64,000 nt of DNA from Streptomyces sp. NBC_01116. GTDB lineage: Bacteria; Actinomycetota; Actinomycetes; Streptomycetales; Streptomycetaceae. The notes beneath the pieces were generated by a model. The model had not been told where the DNA came from, did no database searches, and saw only the letters and a list, made by a program, of their open reading frames with translations. Made by a program: the position numbers and the translations under genes. Positions within the stretch are counted from its first letter, which is position 1. Each line of letters starts with the position of its first letter. This document shows positions 35,115 to 44,374 of the stretch, piece by piece. Location of the stretch: the NCBI RefSeq assembly GCF_041435495.1, contig NZ_CP108644.1:1550001-1614000 (forward strand), written 5' to 3'.

Positions 35115-35735
35115 TCAGTCGAGCGTCTGGGCGAGGTAGGCCCTGACCAGGGTCCGCGTCTCGGCCACGAGGGCCGCGTCCCCCGACGGTTCCGTGCGGA
35201 AGGCCAGTTGGAGGAGCGCGTCGGCGGCCTCGACGCTCACCAGGATCGCCCGGGACAGCGCCTCGTCGGGCCGTCGGCCGAGGTGGCCGGCGAGCAGGAC
35301 GGCGAGCCGGTCCGCCAGCCTCCGGTTGGCGTCGTCCGCCGCGTCCCCGGCCGGGGACGGCGGTCCGAAGTCGACGAGCGCGAAGCCGGGGATGCTCCGC
35401 TTCATCGCCAGGTACTCGTCGAGCACCGCGTCGATGGCGGCGCGCCAGTCGCCGGCCGGAAGGTCCGCGAGGCGGGCGGCGATGCGGTCGGCGTAGGTGT
35501 CCAGATTGCGCAGCGCGAGGGCGTCGACCAGCGCGCGCTTGTTGGGGAAGAACCGGTAGACGGAACCGATGGGCACCTCGGCACGCTCGGCGACGGCCCG
35601 GGTGGTGAGCTGCTCGTAGCCGGTCTCGTCGAGGAGCCCGGCGCAGGAGTCGAGTATCCGGGCCAGCCGGTCGGCGCTGCGCTGCTGCACGGGAGCGCGG
35701 CGGAGGTTCGGGTTGACGTGGGGCACGGGCCCCAT
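35115..35735 (-). CDS. TetR family transcriptional regulator
   Basis: This is a 206-residue repressor with its helix-turn-helix at residues about 20-66 (RILDSCAGLLDETGYEQLTT, then EVPIGSVYRFFPNKRALVDA) and a helical ligand domain with ALVDFGPPSP in the middle. AGGGGG about 9 bases before ATG 35735 serves as ribosome site. It precedes the molybdopterin oxidoreductase on the same strand, so that gene and site 3 at 34875 are its natural target; it could instead share targets with the TetR at 10317. The effector is unknown. Confidence 0.87.
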   Translation of the reverse strand: MGPVPHVNPNLRRAPVQQRSADRLARILDSCAGLLDETGYEQLTTRAVAERAEVPIGSVYRFFPNKRALVDALALRNLDTYADRIAARLADLPAGDWRAAIDAVLDEYLAMKRSIPGFALVDFGPPSPAGDAADDANRRLADRLAVLLAGHLGRRPDEALSRAILVSVEAADALLQLAFRTEPSGDAALVAETRTLVRAYLAQTLD

Positions 35736-35898
35736 GATGCCGTGCCCCCTCGCCCCGGCGGACGGGCGGCACCACCCGGCGGCCGGGCCGGCCGTCGGCC
35801 GCCGCGCTCACGCACCGGTCACGCACCGCATCGCATCGCATCGGTTGGGACAGGCCACGAATGGCGGGATGTATGCCGTTGACGTGCCCCACTCCGAT

Positions 35899-35918
35899 TC
35901 CTACGGTAGTACATAGGA
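35899..35918. promoter_or_regulatory. inverted repeat before hmgA
   Basis: TCCTA and TAGGA arms are separated by 10 bases (TCCTACGGTAGTACATAGGA), 50 bases upstream of hmgA. The local AT content is high, so promoter and operator probably coincide here. Confidence 0.5.
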
Positions 35919-35967
35919 TTCGTCGTCCGGCGGATCCGATGGCTTTCTTGGGCAACGGGAGTGCGGG

Positions 35968-37287
35968 ATGAGCGCGATCGACCAGGCGAGGAAGACGGCC
36001 GAGGGGCTGACGCATTCCTCGGGCTTCGGCAACGAGCACAGCTCGGAGGCGGTTCCCGGGGCGCTGCCGCACGGCCGCAACTCCCCCCAGCGCGCCCCGC
36101 TCGGGCTCTACGCGGAACAGCTGAGCGGCTCCGCCTTCACCGAGCCGCGCGCGGACAACCGCCGTTCCTGGCTCTACCGCGTCCGCCCCTCGGCCGCCCA
36201 CCCGGCGTTCGCCCGCGTCGACAACGGCGGCCTGCGCTCGGCGCCCTTCACGGAGACGACGCCGGACCCGAACCGGCTGCGCTGGAACCCGCTGCCCGAC
36301 CCCGCGCCCGGCACGGACTTCCTGAGCGGCCTGTGGACGCTCGGCGGCAACGGCGACGCCGCGCAGCGCGCGGGCATGGCGATCCACCTGTACAACGCCG
36401 ACTCCTCGATGACGGACCGCGTGTTCAGCGACTCCGACGGCGAGCTGCTGATCGTCCCCGAGCGCGGCGGACTGCTGCTGCGCACCGAACTGGGCCTGCT
36501 GCGCGCCGAGCCGGGCCACGTCGCGCTGATCCCGCGCGGGGTCCGCTTCCGGGTGGAGCTGCTGGAGGAGACCGCGCGCGGCTACGTCTGCGAGAACTAC
36601 GGCCGCCCGTTCGCGCTGCCCGACCTGGGCCCGATCGGCGCCAACGGCCTCGCGAACGCCCGGGACTTCCTCGCGCCCGTCGCCGCGTACGAGGACCACG
36701 AGGGCCCGGTGGAGGTGGTCAACAAGTTCTGCGGGAACCTCTGGTCGGCGACGTACGACCACTCGCCGCTCGACGTGGTGGCCTGGCACGGCAACCACAC
36801 CCCGTACGTCTACGACCTGCGCCGGTTCAATGTGATCGGCACGATCAGCTACGACCACCCCGACCCGTCGATCTTCACGGTGCTGACCTCGCCGTCCGAC
36901 ACCCCGGGGCTGGCCGGGGTGGACTTCGTCGTCTTCGCCCCGCGCTGGCTGGTCGGCGAGGACACCTTCCGCCCGCCGTACTTCCACCGCAATGTGATGA
37001 GCGAGTACATGGGCCTGATCGACGGGGCGTACGACGCGAAGGCGGACGGCTTCGTCCCGGGCGGCGGCTCCCTGCACAACATGATGTCGGCGCACGGACC
37101 GGACCGGGAGACCTTCGACCGGGCGAGCGCGGCGGAGCTGAAGCCGCAGAAGATCGACGACGGCCTGGCGTTCATGTTCGAGACCCGCTGGCCGGTCACG
37201 GCGACCGCGCAGGCAGCCTCCGCCGAACACCTGCAGCGCGGTTACGACGACGTGTGGCAGGGTCTGAGCCGCAACTTCCGGCCGTAG
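35968..37287 (+). CDS. hmgA: homogentisate 1,2-dioxygenase
   Basis: This is a 439-residue non-haem iron dioxygenase that opens the ring of homogentisate to maleylacetoacetate, the key step of tyrosine and phenylalanine breakdown. The N-terminus [20 protein letters not shown] and [17 protein letters not shown], the centre [40 protein letters not shown] (split), and the iron-ligand region [14 protein letters not shown] with [13 protein letters not shown] are all conserved. GCGGG precedes ATG 35968. The partner genes of the pathway (maleylacetoacetate isomerase, fumarylacetoacetase, HPPD) are not in the window. A GntR regulator follows 61 bases later. Confidence 0.95.
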   Translation: MSAIDQARKTAEGLTHSSGFGNEHSSEAVPGALPHGRNSPQRAPLGLYAEQLSGSAFTEPRADNRRSWLYRVRPSAAHPAFARVDNGGLRSAPFTETTPDPNRLRWNPLPDPAPGTDFLSGLWTLGGNGDAAQRAGMAIHLYNADSSMTDRVFSDSDGELLIVPERGGLLLRTELGLLRAEPGHVALIPRGVRFRVELLEETARGYVCENYGRPFALPDLGPIGANGLANARDFLAPVAAYEDHEGPVEVVNKFCGNLWSATYDHSPLDVVAWHGNHTPYVYDLRRFNVIGTISYDHPDPSIFTVLTSPSDTPGLAGVDFVVFAPRWLVGEDTFRPPYFHRNVMSEYMGLIDGAYDAKADGFVPGGGSLHNMMSAHGPDRETFDRASAAELKPQKIDDGLAFMFETRWPVTATAQAASAEHLQRGYDDVWQGLSRNFRP

Positions 37288-37348
37288 ACGGCGGAAGGCC
37301 GGAGGGGACGGACGGGCACGGACGGGCACGGGACTGGACGGGGACGAC

Positions 37349-38272
37349 GTGACAGAGAGCCAGGAGAGAGCCGGATCGGACGACCGGAGGACCGGCGGCG
37401 ACGCCACGGTCGGCACCGGGCCCGGGGCCGGGGCCGTCCGGGCCGCCCCCGCCGGGACCGGAGACGACGGGGCCGCCCCCTCCGGGACCAGCGCGGACGT
37501 CCGGGCGGCCCCGGTGCCGCCCGCGCCCGCCTTCGCCCCCGACTCCCTCGTCCTGAACCGCAAGCTGCCGCTCTGGTACCAGGTCTCCCAGTCCCTGCGG
37601 GCCTCCATACTGGGCCGCCCCCGGGACGCCTCCGCCCGGCTGCCCACCGAGGAGCAGCTCGCCGCGCACTACGGGGTCAGCGTGCTCACGATGCGCCAGG
37701 CGCTCAAGGAACTGGAGGCGGAGGGGCTGATCAGCCGGCACCGGCGACGCGGCACGTTCATCGAGCCGCGCGCCCGGCGGGTCTCCCCCGTCCGGCTGCT
37801 GGGCTCGGTCGACGCGATCGTGGCCCAGCAGTCCGGCGAGGCGACGACCGTTCTGGGCCACGGCCCGACAGCGGTGCCCGGTGATCTGGCCGAGTTCTTC
37901 CCGGGCTGCGCCGAGGTGACCTGCTACCGGCGGCTGCGCCGCGACGGGCAGAGCGACGAGCCCACCAACTGGGCGGAGAACGCGGTCCTTCCCGACATCG
38001 CCGCCCGGATCGACGTGGCCGACCTCGAACGCTGGCCGATGACCAAGGTCCTGCGCGACGTCGTCGGGGTGAGGATCTCCCGGATCACCGACACGGTGGA
38101 GGCGCGGCTCGCCGACCCCGTCACCGCCGAGCTGCTCCAGGTCCCGCTGCTCAGCCCGATCCTGCACTACACGGGCGTGACGTACGACGAGGACGGGCGC
38201 GTGGTGGACGTGGCCCGGATCCGCTACCGGGGCGACCGGTTCTCCTTCTCCGTGACGGTGGAGGCCCACTGA
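37349..38272 (+). CDS. GntR family regulator with UTRA domain
   Basis: This is a 307-residue regulator. The first 65 residues are a low-complexity Gly/Ala/Pro tail. Residues about 72-135 form the GntR winged helix (PLWYQVSQSLRASILG, LPTEEQLAAHYGVSVLTMRQ, GLISRHRRRGTF), and residues 145-305 form a UTRA ligand domain (FFPGCAEVTCYRRLRRDG, PILHYTGVTYDEDGRVVDVA). It follows hmgA and may control it, since an inverted repeat precedes hmgA; this is inference from position. The GTG 37349 start is supported by family length, though no clear ribosome site is seen. Confidence 0.87.
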   Translation: MTESQERAGSDDRRTGGDATVGTGPGAGAVRAAPAGTGDDGAAPSGTSADVRAAPVPPAPAFAPDSLVLNRKLPLWYQVSQSLRASILGRPRDASARLPTEEQLAAHYGVSVLTMRQALKELEAEGLISRHRRRGTFIEPRARRVSPVRLLGSVDAIVAQQSGEATTVLGHGPTAVPGDLAEFFPGCAEVTCYRRLRRDGQSDEPTNWAENAVLPDIAARIDVADLERWPMTKVLRDVVGVRISRITDTVEARLADPVTAELLQVPLLSPILHYTGVTYDEDGRVVDVARIRYRGDRFSFSVTVEAH

Positions 38273-38343
38273 CCCCGCCCCACGGGGACGCCGCCCGCCG
38301 TTACGATGCGCAGGGGTCACGGCGGACAGGGGAGGACGGGCAG

Positions 38344-39744
38344 GTGACAGCGCACGGGACTGCGGCGGCCGGCGGCGACGGGAACGCCCGGTCCTCGCCG
38401 CCGGAGACACCCCGACCGCCGGACGGGCCTCCCTCGCCGAACGGGTCCCCGACTCCGAACGGGTCCCCCTCTCCGGACGAGCGCCCGTCAACCGACAGGC
38501 ACCCGTCAGCGGACGGGCTCCTGTCACTGGACGAGCTGATGCCGTGGTCCGTACGGCCGCTGCGAACCGGCCGCGCCTGGGTGCGCGGCCCCGACCCCGA
38601 GGCGCTCCGGGCCCGCTGGGAACGGCTGGCCGCCGCCGACCCGGCCGAGCAGGAACGGCTGTTCGCGCCCAGCCGCTCCCGTACGCCGCACACCTCGGTC
38701 GCGGCCCTGCCCGGCCGGTCCGCAGGAACGGGCCGCTTCGCCCGGACCCCGGGCCCCTGCCCCGACCCCGTACGGATCCTCCACGGCCCCTACGACGAAC
38801 AGTGGCTGCTCCCCGACCACCGGCTGATCGACGCGGCCCGTCCGGAGCTGTGGCGGGTCGCCGACGGGCGGCAGCTCTTCGCCGTCGAGCACGGCTCCGC
38901 CCCCGAGGACTCCGGGCCCGCCCTGTCCGTGACCGCGCTGCTGCCCGACGGGCACTCCCCGGCCGGGCGGCCCGGCCGGATCAGGCCGCTCTACCGCAGG
39001 CCGGGCGGCACGGAGCCCAACCTGGCTCCGGGGCTCACGGACCTGCTGCGCGAGCGGCTCGGCGGCGCGGCGGAGCCGGACGCGTTCACCCCGGAGGCGG
39101 TGCTGGCCTGGGTCCTGGCCGCAGCCCGGCCCTCCGCAACCGGCCCCCGGGTCCCGCTGCCGGCCGACGCGGAGGTGTGGTCGTCGGGGGTGGCGCTCGG
39201 CCGGGAGCTGATGCGGCTCCAGTTGCGCGGGGCCCGGGGCGGGGAGCGGCCCCGGATGCCGGGCGGACGCAGGCCCTATGTGCGGGCGGCCCTCCCGGCC
39301 CGCCCCACGGAGCTGGTCCATGAGGCCGGGGACGAGGCACTGGTCGTCGGCGATGGCCGGATCTCGCCGGTGCCCGCGGCGGCCTGGGAGTTCACGGTGG
39401 GCGGGGTGCGGGTGCTGGAGCTCTGGTTCGGGCGCCGGGCCGCGGCGGCGACGGGCCGGGGGCCGGACGGAATCGTCCCGGACGGCCTGGACGCGGTCGG
39501 TGCGCGCGGCTGGCCCCGGGAGTGGACGTCGGAGCTGCTCGAACTCATCACCGTGCTCGCCCTGCTGGACGGCACGGCGGGACCCCGGAAGGAGCTGCGG
39601 GCGGCGCTGGAGGCGGGAGAGCTGATCGGGCCCGCCGAACTGCGGGCGGCCGGGGTGCTGCCGGCGCCGCCCTCGGCACGGCGTCCCGCATCGGTGCTCG
39701 GGCACCAGGAGGAGGGCCCGGAGGGGCAGTTCGCGCTGCTGTAG
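38344..39744 (+). CDS. stand-alone type ISP restriction-modification C-terminal (specificity) domain
   Basis: This is a 466-residue protein. After a repetitive Pro/Ser/Asp-rich tail (residues 1-65), the body matches the C-terminal target-recognition domain of single-chain type ISP restriction enzymes: YDEQWLLPDHRLIDAARPEL near 150-169, LSVTALLPDGHSPAG, RIRPLYRRPGG and GISPVPAAAW-like segments, and ELWFGRR near the end. The nuclease, helicase and methyltransferase parts of a complete enzyme (about 1600 residues) are absent here and in the neighbouring genes. It may be a modulator, a solitary DNA-binding protein or a remnant; intact codon use argues for function. GGGGAGG precedes GTG 38344. Confidence 0.7.
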   Translation: MTAHGTAAAGGDGNARSSPPETPRPPDGPPSPNGSPTPNGSPSPDERPSTDRHPSADGLLSLDELMPWSVRPLRTGRAWVRGPDPEALRARWERLAAADPAEQERLFAPSRSRTPHTSVAALPGRSAGTGRFARTPGPCPDPVRILHGPYDEQWLLPDHRLIDAARPELWRVADGRQLFAVEHGSAPEDSGPALSVTALLPDGHSPAGRPGRIRPLYRRPGGTEPNLAPGLTDLLRERLGGAAEPDAFTPEAVLAWVLAAARPSATGPRVPLPADAEVWSSGVALGRELMRLQLRGARGGERPRMPGGRRPYVRAALPARPTELVHEAGDEALVVGDGRISPVPAAAWEFTVGGVRVLELWFGRRAAAATGRGPDGIVPDGLDAVGARGWPREWTSELLELITVLALLDGTAGPRKELRAALEAGELIGPAELRAAGVLPAPPSARRPASVLGHQEEGPEGQFALL

Positions 39745-39761
39745 CGGCGGCCGGGCAAACC

Positions 39762-39893
39762 ACAGAGCGGCCGGAGGTGGTCCGCAGAGCGGCCAGAGGT
39801 GGTCCACAGGGCGGCCGGAAGTGGCACGCAGAGCGGCCAGAGGTGGTCCGCAGAGCGGCCAGAGGTGGTCCGCAGAGCGGCCGGAGGTGGCAC
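39762..39893. repeat. six-copy tandem array of a 22-bp hairpin unit
   Basis: Six contiguous 22-base units at 39762, 39784, 39806, 39828, 39850 and 39872 have the consensus GCAGAGCGGCCAGAGGTGGTCC. Units 2, 4 and 5 are identical. Across each junction GG-t-CCGC and GCGG-CC pair around a loop AGA, so the array can fold into a row of small hairpins. It fills the gap between the type ISP-like gene and the CoA-transferase gene. Confidence 0.95.
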
Positions 39894-39923
39894 GCGCGGC
39901 GCTCAGCGGGTAAGCACGGGGGC

Positions 39924-41120
39924 ATGAACACCTCGCCACTCCCCCTCGACGGCATTACCGTGGTGGCCGTCGAGCAAGCGGTCGCCGCCCCCTTCGCCAC
40001 CCGGCAGCTCGCCGACCTCGGAGCGAGGGTGATCAAGGTGGAGCGCCCGGACGGCGGCGACTTCGCGCGCGGCTACGACACGGCGGCGCGCGGTCTCGCC
40101 TCGCACTTCGTGTGGTGCAACCGCGGCAAGGAGTCCCTCGCCGTCGACCTGAAGGATCCGCGCGGCCTCGCGGTGGTCCGTGAACTCGTCGCAGGGGCAG
40201 ACGTGTTCGTCCAGAACCTGGCCCAGGGTGCGGCGGCCCGGCTCGGCCTCGACGCCGCCTCGCTCTGCGCGGAGCACCCGCGCCTGGTGGCGGTCGACAT
40301 CTCCGGCTACGGCGCGGTGGGACCGTACGCGCACAAGCGGGCCTACGACATGCTCGTGCAGTGCGAGGCCGGCCTGGTCTCGGTGACGGGGACGGCCGAG
40401 CAGCCGGTGAAGGCGGGCGTGCCGGCGGCGGACATCGCGGCGGCGATGTACGCGTTCTCCGGGGTGCTCGCGGCGCTGCTGCGGCGGGCGACCACCGGAC
40501 GGGGCGGCCCGGTGGAGGTCTCCATGCTGGACGCGCTGGCCGAGTGGATGGGCCACCCGCTGCACCAGGGGACGCACGGCTCCGCTCCCCCGGCGCGTAC
40601 CGGTCTCGCGCACTCGGTGATCGTTCCGTACGACGCGTACGCGACGGCCGACGGCGAGCAGGTGCTGCTCTCGGTGCAGAACGACAGGGAGTGGCGGCGG
40701 CTGGCGGAACAGGTCCTCGGGCGGCCCGAGTTGGCCGACGACCCGGACTTCGCGACGAACGCGGCACGGACCGCGAACCGGGAGCGGACCGACGAGGCGG
40801 TGGGCCGGGCGCTGGCGGGCCTGACGGGGCGGAAGGCGCTGGCGGGTCTTGAGGCGGCGGGCATCGCCTGTGCCCGGCTGAACACGGTGGCCGATGTGGC
40901 GGCGCATCCGCAGCTCGCGGCACGGGACCGGTGGCGGGAGGTGGGGACACCGGTGGGGCCGTTGCGGGCGCTGCTGCCGCCGATCACGCTGCCGGGGAGC
41001 GAGGAAGCACGGATGGGTGCCGTACCGGCGCTGGGTGAGCACACCGATGCGCTGCTGCGAGCCCTGGGGATGACGGACGAGCAGGCATCGGTGCTGCGCC
41101 GGGACGGAGTGATCGCCTGA
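39924..41120 (+). CDS. CaiB/BaiF family CoA-transferase
   Basis: This is a 398-residue class III CoA-transferase that moves CoA between carboxylic acids. The N-terminal block GITVVAVEQAVAAPFATRQL, DLGARVIKVERP near residues 32-43, NRGKESLAVDLKDP near 66-79, and the catalytic aspartate in KRAYDMLVQ (D142) are present, as is GRGGPVEVSMLDALAEWMG near 190-208. Length is normal. The donor and acceptor acids are unknown. ATG 39924 is preceded by GGGGG. The hairpin array upstream ends 30 bases before the start codon and so lies within its promoter or leader. Confidence 0.9.
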   Translation: MNTSPLPLDGITVVAVEQAVAAPFATRQLADLGARVIKVERPDGGDFARGYDTAARGLASHFVWCNRGKESLAVDLKDPRGLAVVRELVAGADVFVQNLAQGAAARLGLDAASLCAEHPRLVAVDISGYGAVGPYAHKRAYDMLVQCEAGLVSVTGTAEQPVKAGVPAADIAAAMYAFSGVLAALLRRATTGRGGPVEVSMLDALAEWMGHPLHQGTHGSAPPARTGLAHSVIVPYDAYATADGEQVLLSVQNDREWRRLAEQVLGRPELADDPDFATNAARTANRERTDEAVGRALAGLTGRKALAGLEAAGIACARLNTVADVAAHPQLAARDRWREVGTPVGPLRALLPPITLPGSEEARMGAVPALGEHTDALLRALGMTDEQASVLRRDGVIA

Positions 41121-41156
41121 ACCGCCCCGAGCGGCGGGCCGGTCCCGACGGGCGGT
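41121..41156. terminator. weak hairpin after the CoA-transferase gene
   Basis: ACCGCCC and GGGCGGT arms directly follow the CoA-transferase stop, with a 22-base GC-rich loop that can pair further. They lie between convergent genes. Confidence 0.45.
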
Positions 41157-41164
41157 GCCGTGGG

Positions 41165-41428
41165 TCAGCGGCGGCTGCCGAAGAGCGAGCGCCGCAGTCG
41201 CCGCAGGGGCGCGAAGAGCGACACACGTGCGCTCCTGCTCCTGCGGGTGTGCGCGGCATCACGCGAGGTCAGCTCACGCATGAGCAGCGTCGCTTCCGCC
41301 GACTCGCGCTGCGGGACGACAGGGCCGCCGAGCACCGCGAGATGGCGGTCGAGGCGCGTACTGGTCGCACCGCTCCCGCATGTGATGGCAGGCACGCGCG
41401 GCCTGCTTCGCACCGTTATCTGTTCCAT
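41165..41428 (-). CDS. small conserved basic protein, function unknown
   Basis: This is an 87-residue protein, very rich in arginine at its C-terminus (RRSRSARVSLFAPLRRLRRS). The N-terminal half VRSRPRVPAITCGSGATSTR followed by LDRHLAVLGGPVVPQRE has the look of a conserved streptomycete hypothetical protein, but I know of no function. GGGGAG with 4-5 base spacing precedes ATG 41428, which supports real translation. No membrane segment or signal peptide is seen. Confidence 0.65.
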   Translation of the reverse strand: MEQITVRSRPRVPAITCGSGATSTRLDRHLAVLGGPVVPQRESAEATLLMRELTSRDAAHTRRSRSARVSLFAPLRRLRRSLFGSRR

Positions 41429-41707
41429 GTCACTCCCCACCCGTACGAGGGCACCCGGTCCGGGCAGGTTAACCCTATCGTCCCGCGGTGACACCCGTGT
41501 ATCCCGGCCACAGGATTACGCACACACATACGGAGGTTGACGCCTCGTTACCGAATCCGCGCGATTTCGGGGCGACTTCGGGCAGTTCGCACGGTTCAGG
41601 CGGTTCGCACGGTTCGGCGGCCCCGCCCCGTCCGCCCCCCTGCGCGTGCCGCGCGGAGGGACCGCGGGAAGGGTGGACGCCCCGGTCGGGAGCGCCACCC
41701 CTCCGGG

Positions 41708-42511
41708 TCAGAGGGCGGACTTGAGAACGGAGAGGTAGCCGCCCGACTGTCCGGCGGCGGTGGGGTGGTAGGACTCGCCGATGTTGAGCCAGTTCACGCT
41801 GTGCAGCCAGGCGCTGCCCGAGCAGATCTCGTGCCCGGTGAAGGCCTGCCTGACGTCGCCGAACGTGAAGCCGTGGTCCGCGGCCCGCTTGGCGGTGGCC
41901 GTGTTGAGGTGGTCGGACGCCCCGTTGATGGCGGAGCGCTCCTTCTCGCTCAGACCCGCGAGGCAGCCGCCGCCGAGCTGGTAGAAGCGCGGGTAGCCGA
42001 GGACGACGACCTGCGCGGAGGGGGCCTTGGAGCGTATGGCCGAGTACACGGAGTCGAGCCTGCCGGGCAGGGTGGAGTCGACGTAGGAGCGGGCGGTGGC
42101 GACGCGGTTGAGGCAGGTGGCCTCGGACTGCAGGACACAGGTCGTCATGACGTCGGCGAAGCCCGCGTCGTTGCCGCCGATGGAGATCGAGACGAGGTCG
42201 GTCGAGGCGTTCAGCCGGCCGAGCTGACTGCCCGTGACGTCTCCGGTCCGGGCGCCGGAACAGGCGGCGAAGTCGAACGAGGAGGGGGAGTTGGCGGCCG
42301 CCCAGAGGGCGGGATAGGCGCGGCTGCTGCGCTTGCAGCTGGAGCCGTCGTAGCTGCCCGCTCCGACACCGGAGGAGTACGAGTCGCCGAGGGCGACGTA
42401 GTCGACCGCCGCGGCGGACGAGTCGGCGTTCGCGATCCCCGCACCGGTGAGGGCGAGGGCGGCGCCGAGCAGGAGCGAGGACGAGAACGCCACGAGTCTG
42501 GACATTTTCAT
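41708..42511 (-). CDS. secreted SGNH/GDSL lipase-esterase
   Basis: This is a 267-residue secreted hydrolase of the type studied in Streptomyces rimosus and S. coelicolor. A signal peptide covers residues 1 to about 29 (ending IANA). The active serine is S44 in GDSYSSG, the oxyanion blocks are ACSGARTGDV and SIGGNDAGF, and the catalytic histidine is H249 in YHPTAAG with its preceding acidic partner. Six cysteines would form three disulphides. AAGGAGG lies 4 bases before ATG 42511. About 65-78 bases upstream is TTTGGCATGAACAC, nearly identical to a motif before the lipase at 53453. Confidence 0.93.
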   Translation of the reverse strand: MKMSRLVAFSSSLLLGAALALTGAGIANADSSAAAVDYVALGDSYSSGVGAGSYDGSSCKRSSRAYPALWAAANSPSSFDFAACSGARTGDVTGSQLGRLNASTDLVSISIGGNDAGFADVMTTCVLQSEATCLNRVATARSYVDSTLPGRLDSVYSAIRSKAPSAQVVVLGYPRFYQLGGGCLAGLSEKERSAINGASDHLNTATAKRAADHGFTFGDVRQAFTGHEICSGSAWLHSVNWLNIGESYHPTAAGQSGGYLSVLKSAL

Positions 42512-42575
42512 GGGACCTCCTTGAGCAGGGGGTTTCTGCCTACTCCGTAGTAGCAGCACTCGCACCGCACTGGAA

Positions 42576-42589
42576 GTGTTCATGCCAAA
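42576..42589 (-). promoter_or_regulatory. shared lipase promoter motif, copy 1
   Basis: On the minus strand this reads TTTGGCATGAACAC. It starts 65 bases upstream of the GDSL lipase. A copy with one mismatch is found at 53525-53538, 72 bases upstream of another secreted lipase. Confidence 0.6.
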
Positions 42590-42747
42590 AATAGGCGTGG
42601 TGTGCTTCCGTCCGCCCCCGGTCGTTCAACGGGCGCTCCTTGACGCCGTGTTGTCGCTCCGTCGGCTGCCGGGAGCGCCGCCGGCCCGGTCCGCGAGCCC
42701 GCGAAACCCGGGTGCACGGGGCCACACGGTGCCGGATCATGGGCGCC

Positions 42748-43840
<1,093 letters not shown>

Positions 43841-43842
<2 letters not shown>

Positions 43843-43935
43843 CCCCGTGTGTCACGGGCAGCAAGCCAGTTGACCTCGTGCGTGTCACGGGCAGTACGCC
43901 AGTCGACCCCGTGTGTCACGGGCAGTGCGTCAGTC
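43841..43935. repeat. three-copy 31-33-bp hairpin repeat at a convergent gene junction
   Basis: Units at 43841-43871, 43872-43904 and 43905-43935 begin GACCYCGTG and end GCCAGTT or a close variant. Units 1 and 3 contain the perfect hairpin CCCGTG-TGT-CACGGG; unit 2 has a weaker form. The array starts within the AAA gene stop codon and runs over the GntR stop codon, so it most likely works as a two-way terminator. Confidence 0.9.
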
Positions 43936-44304
43936 CCCGTACGCCGCGCGCACCGCGTCCTCGGCCAGCGACAGGGCCTGCTGCCGGGTGAGGCCGAGCC
44001 GCTCGGCGGTCTCCGCGTACACCTGCGCGGCGGTCGCGGCCCGCTGTTCGGCCGCTCCCCCGGCGGCCGCGACGAAGGTTCCGTTGCGGCCCCGGGTCTC
44101 GATCACCCCGTCCGCCTCCAGGGCCCGGTAGGCCTTGGCGACGGTGTTGGCGGCGAGGCCCAGCTCCTCGGCGAAGCCGCGTACGGTCGGGAGCCGGTGG
44201 CCGACGGGGAGCGCGCCGGAACGGGCCAGTCCGGAGAGCTGGGTGCGCAGTTGCTCGTACGGCGCGATGCCGGAGTCCGGGTCGAGGACGATCTTGTCAG
44301 TCAC
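43930..44304 (-). CDS. GntR family regulator (YtrA-like, short)
   Basis: This is a 124-residue GntR protein of the YtrA subfamily: a winged helix (PYEQLRTQLSGLARSGALPV, then RLPTVRGFAEELGLAANTVAKAYRALE in pieces, residues about 14-75) and only a short helical tail for dimerisation. No ligand domain is present, typical for YtrA-type regulators of ABC transporter genes. GTG 44304 (VTDKIVLDP) is the family-like start. It is divergent from the tandem GNAT gene, 70 bases apart, and its own regulation or that of the GNAT operon is the likely role. Confidence 0.87.
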   Translation of the reverse strand: MTDKIVLDPDSGIAPYEQLRTQLSGLARSGALPVGHRLPTVRGFAEELGLAANTVAKAYRALEADGVIETRGRNGTFVAAAGGAAEQRAATAAQVYAETAERLGLTRQQALSLAEDAVRAAYGD

Positions 44305-44374
44305 GGGCCGATTCTCCCCCACCGGCGGAAAAATGAGAGGCGTTCGGGACGCGACTGCGCATACGGTCCACCGC

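Noticed and set aside
39762-39893. CRISPR array
   Set aside because: The 22-base units are directly contiguous with no variable spacers, and no cas genes are in the window.
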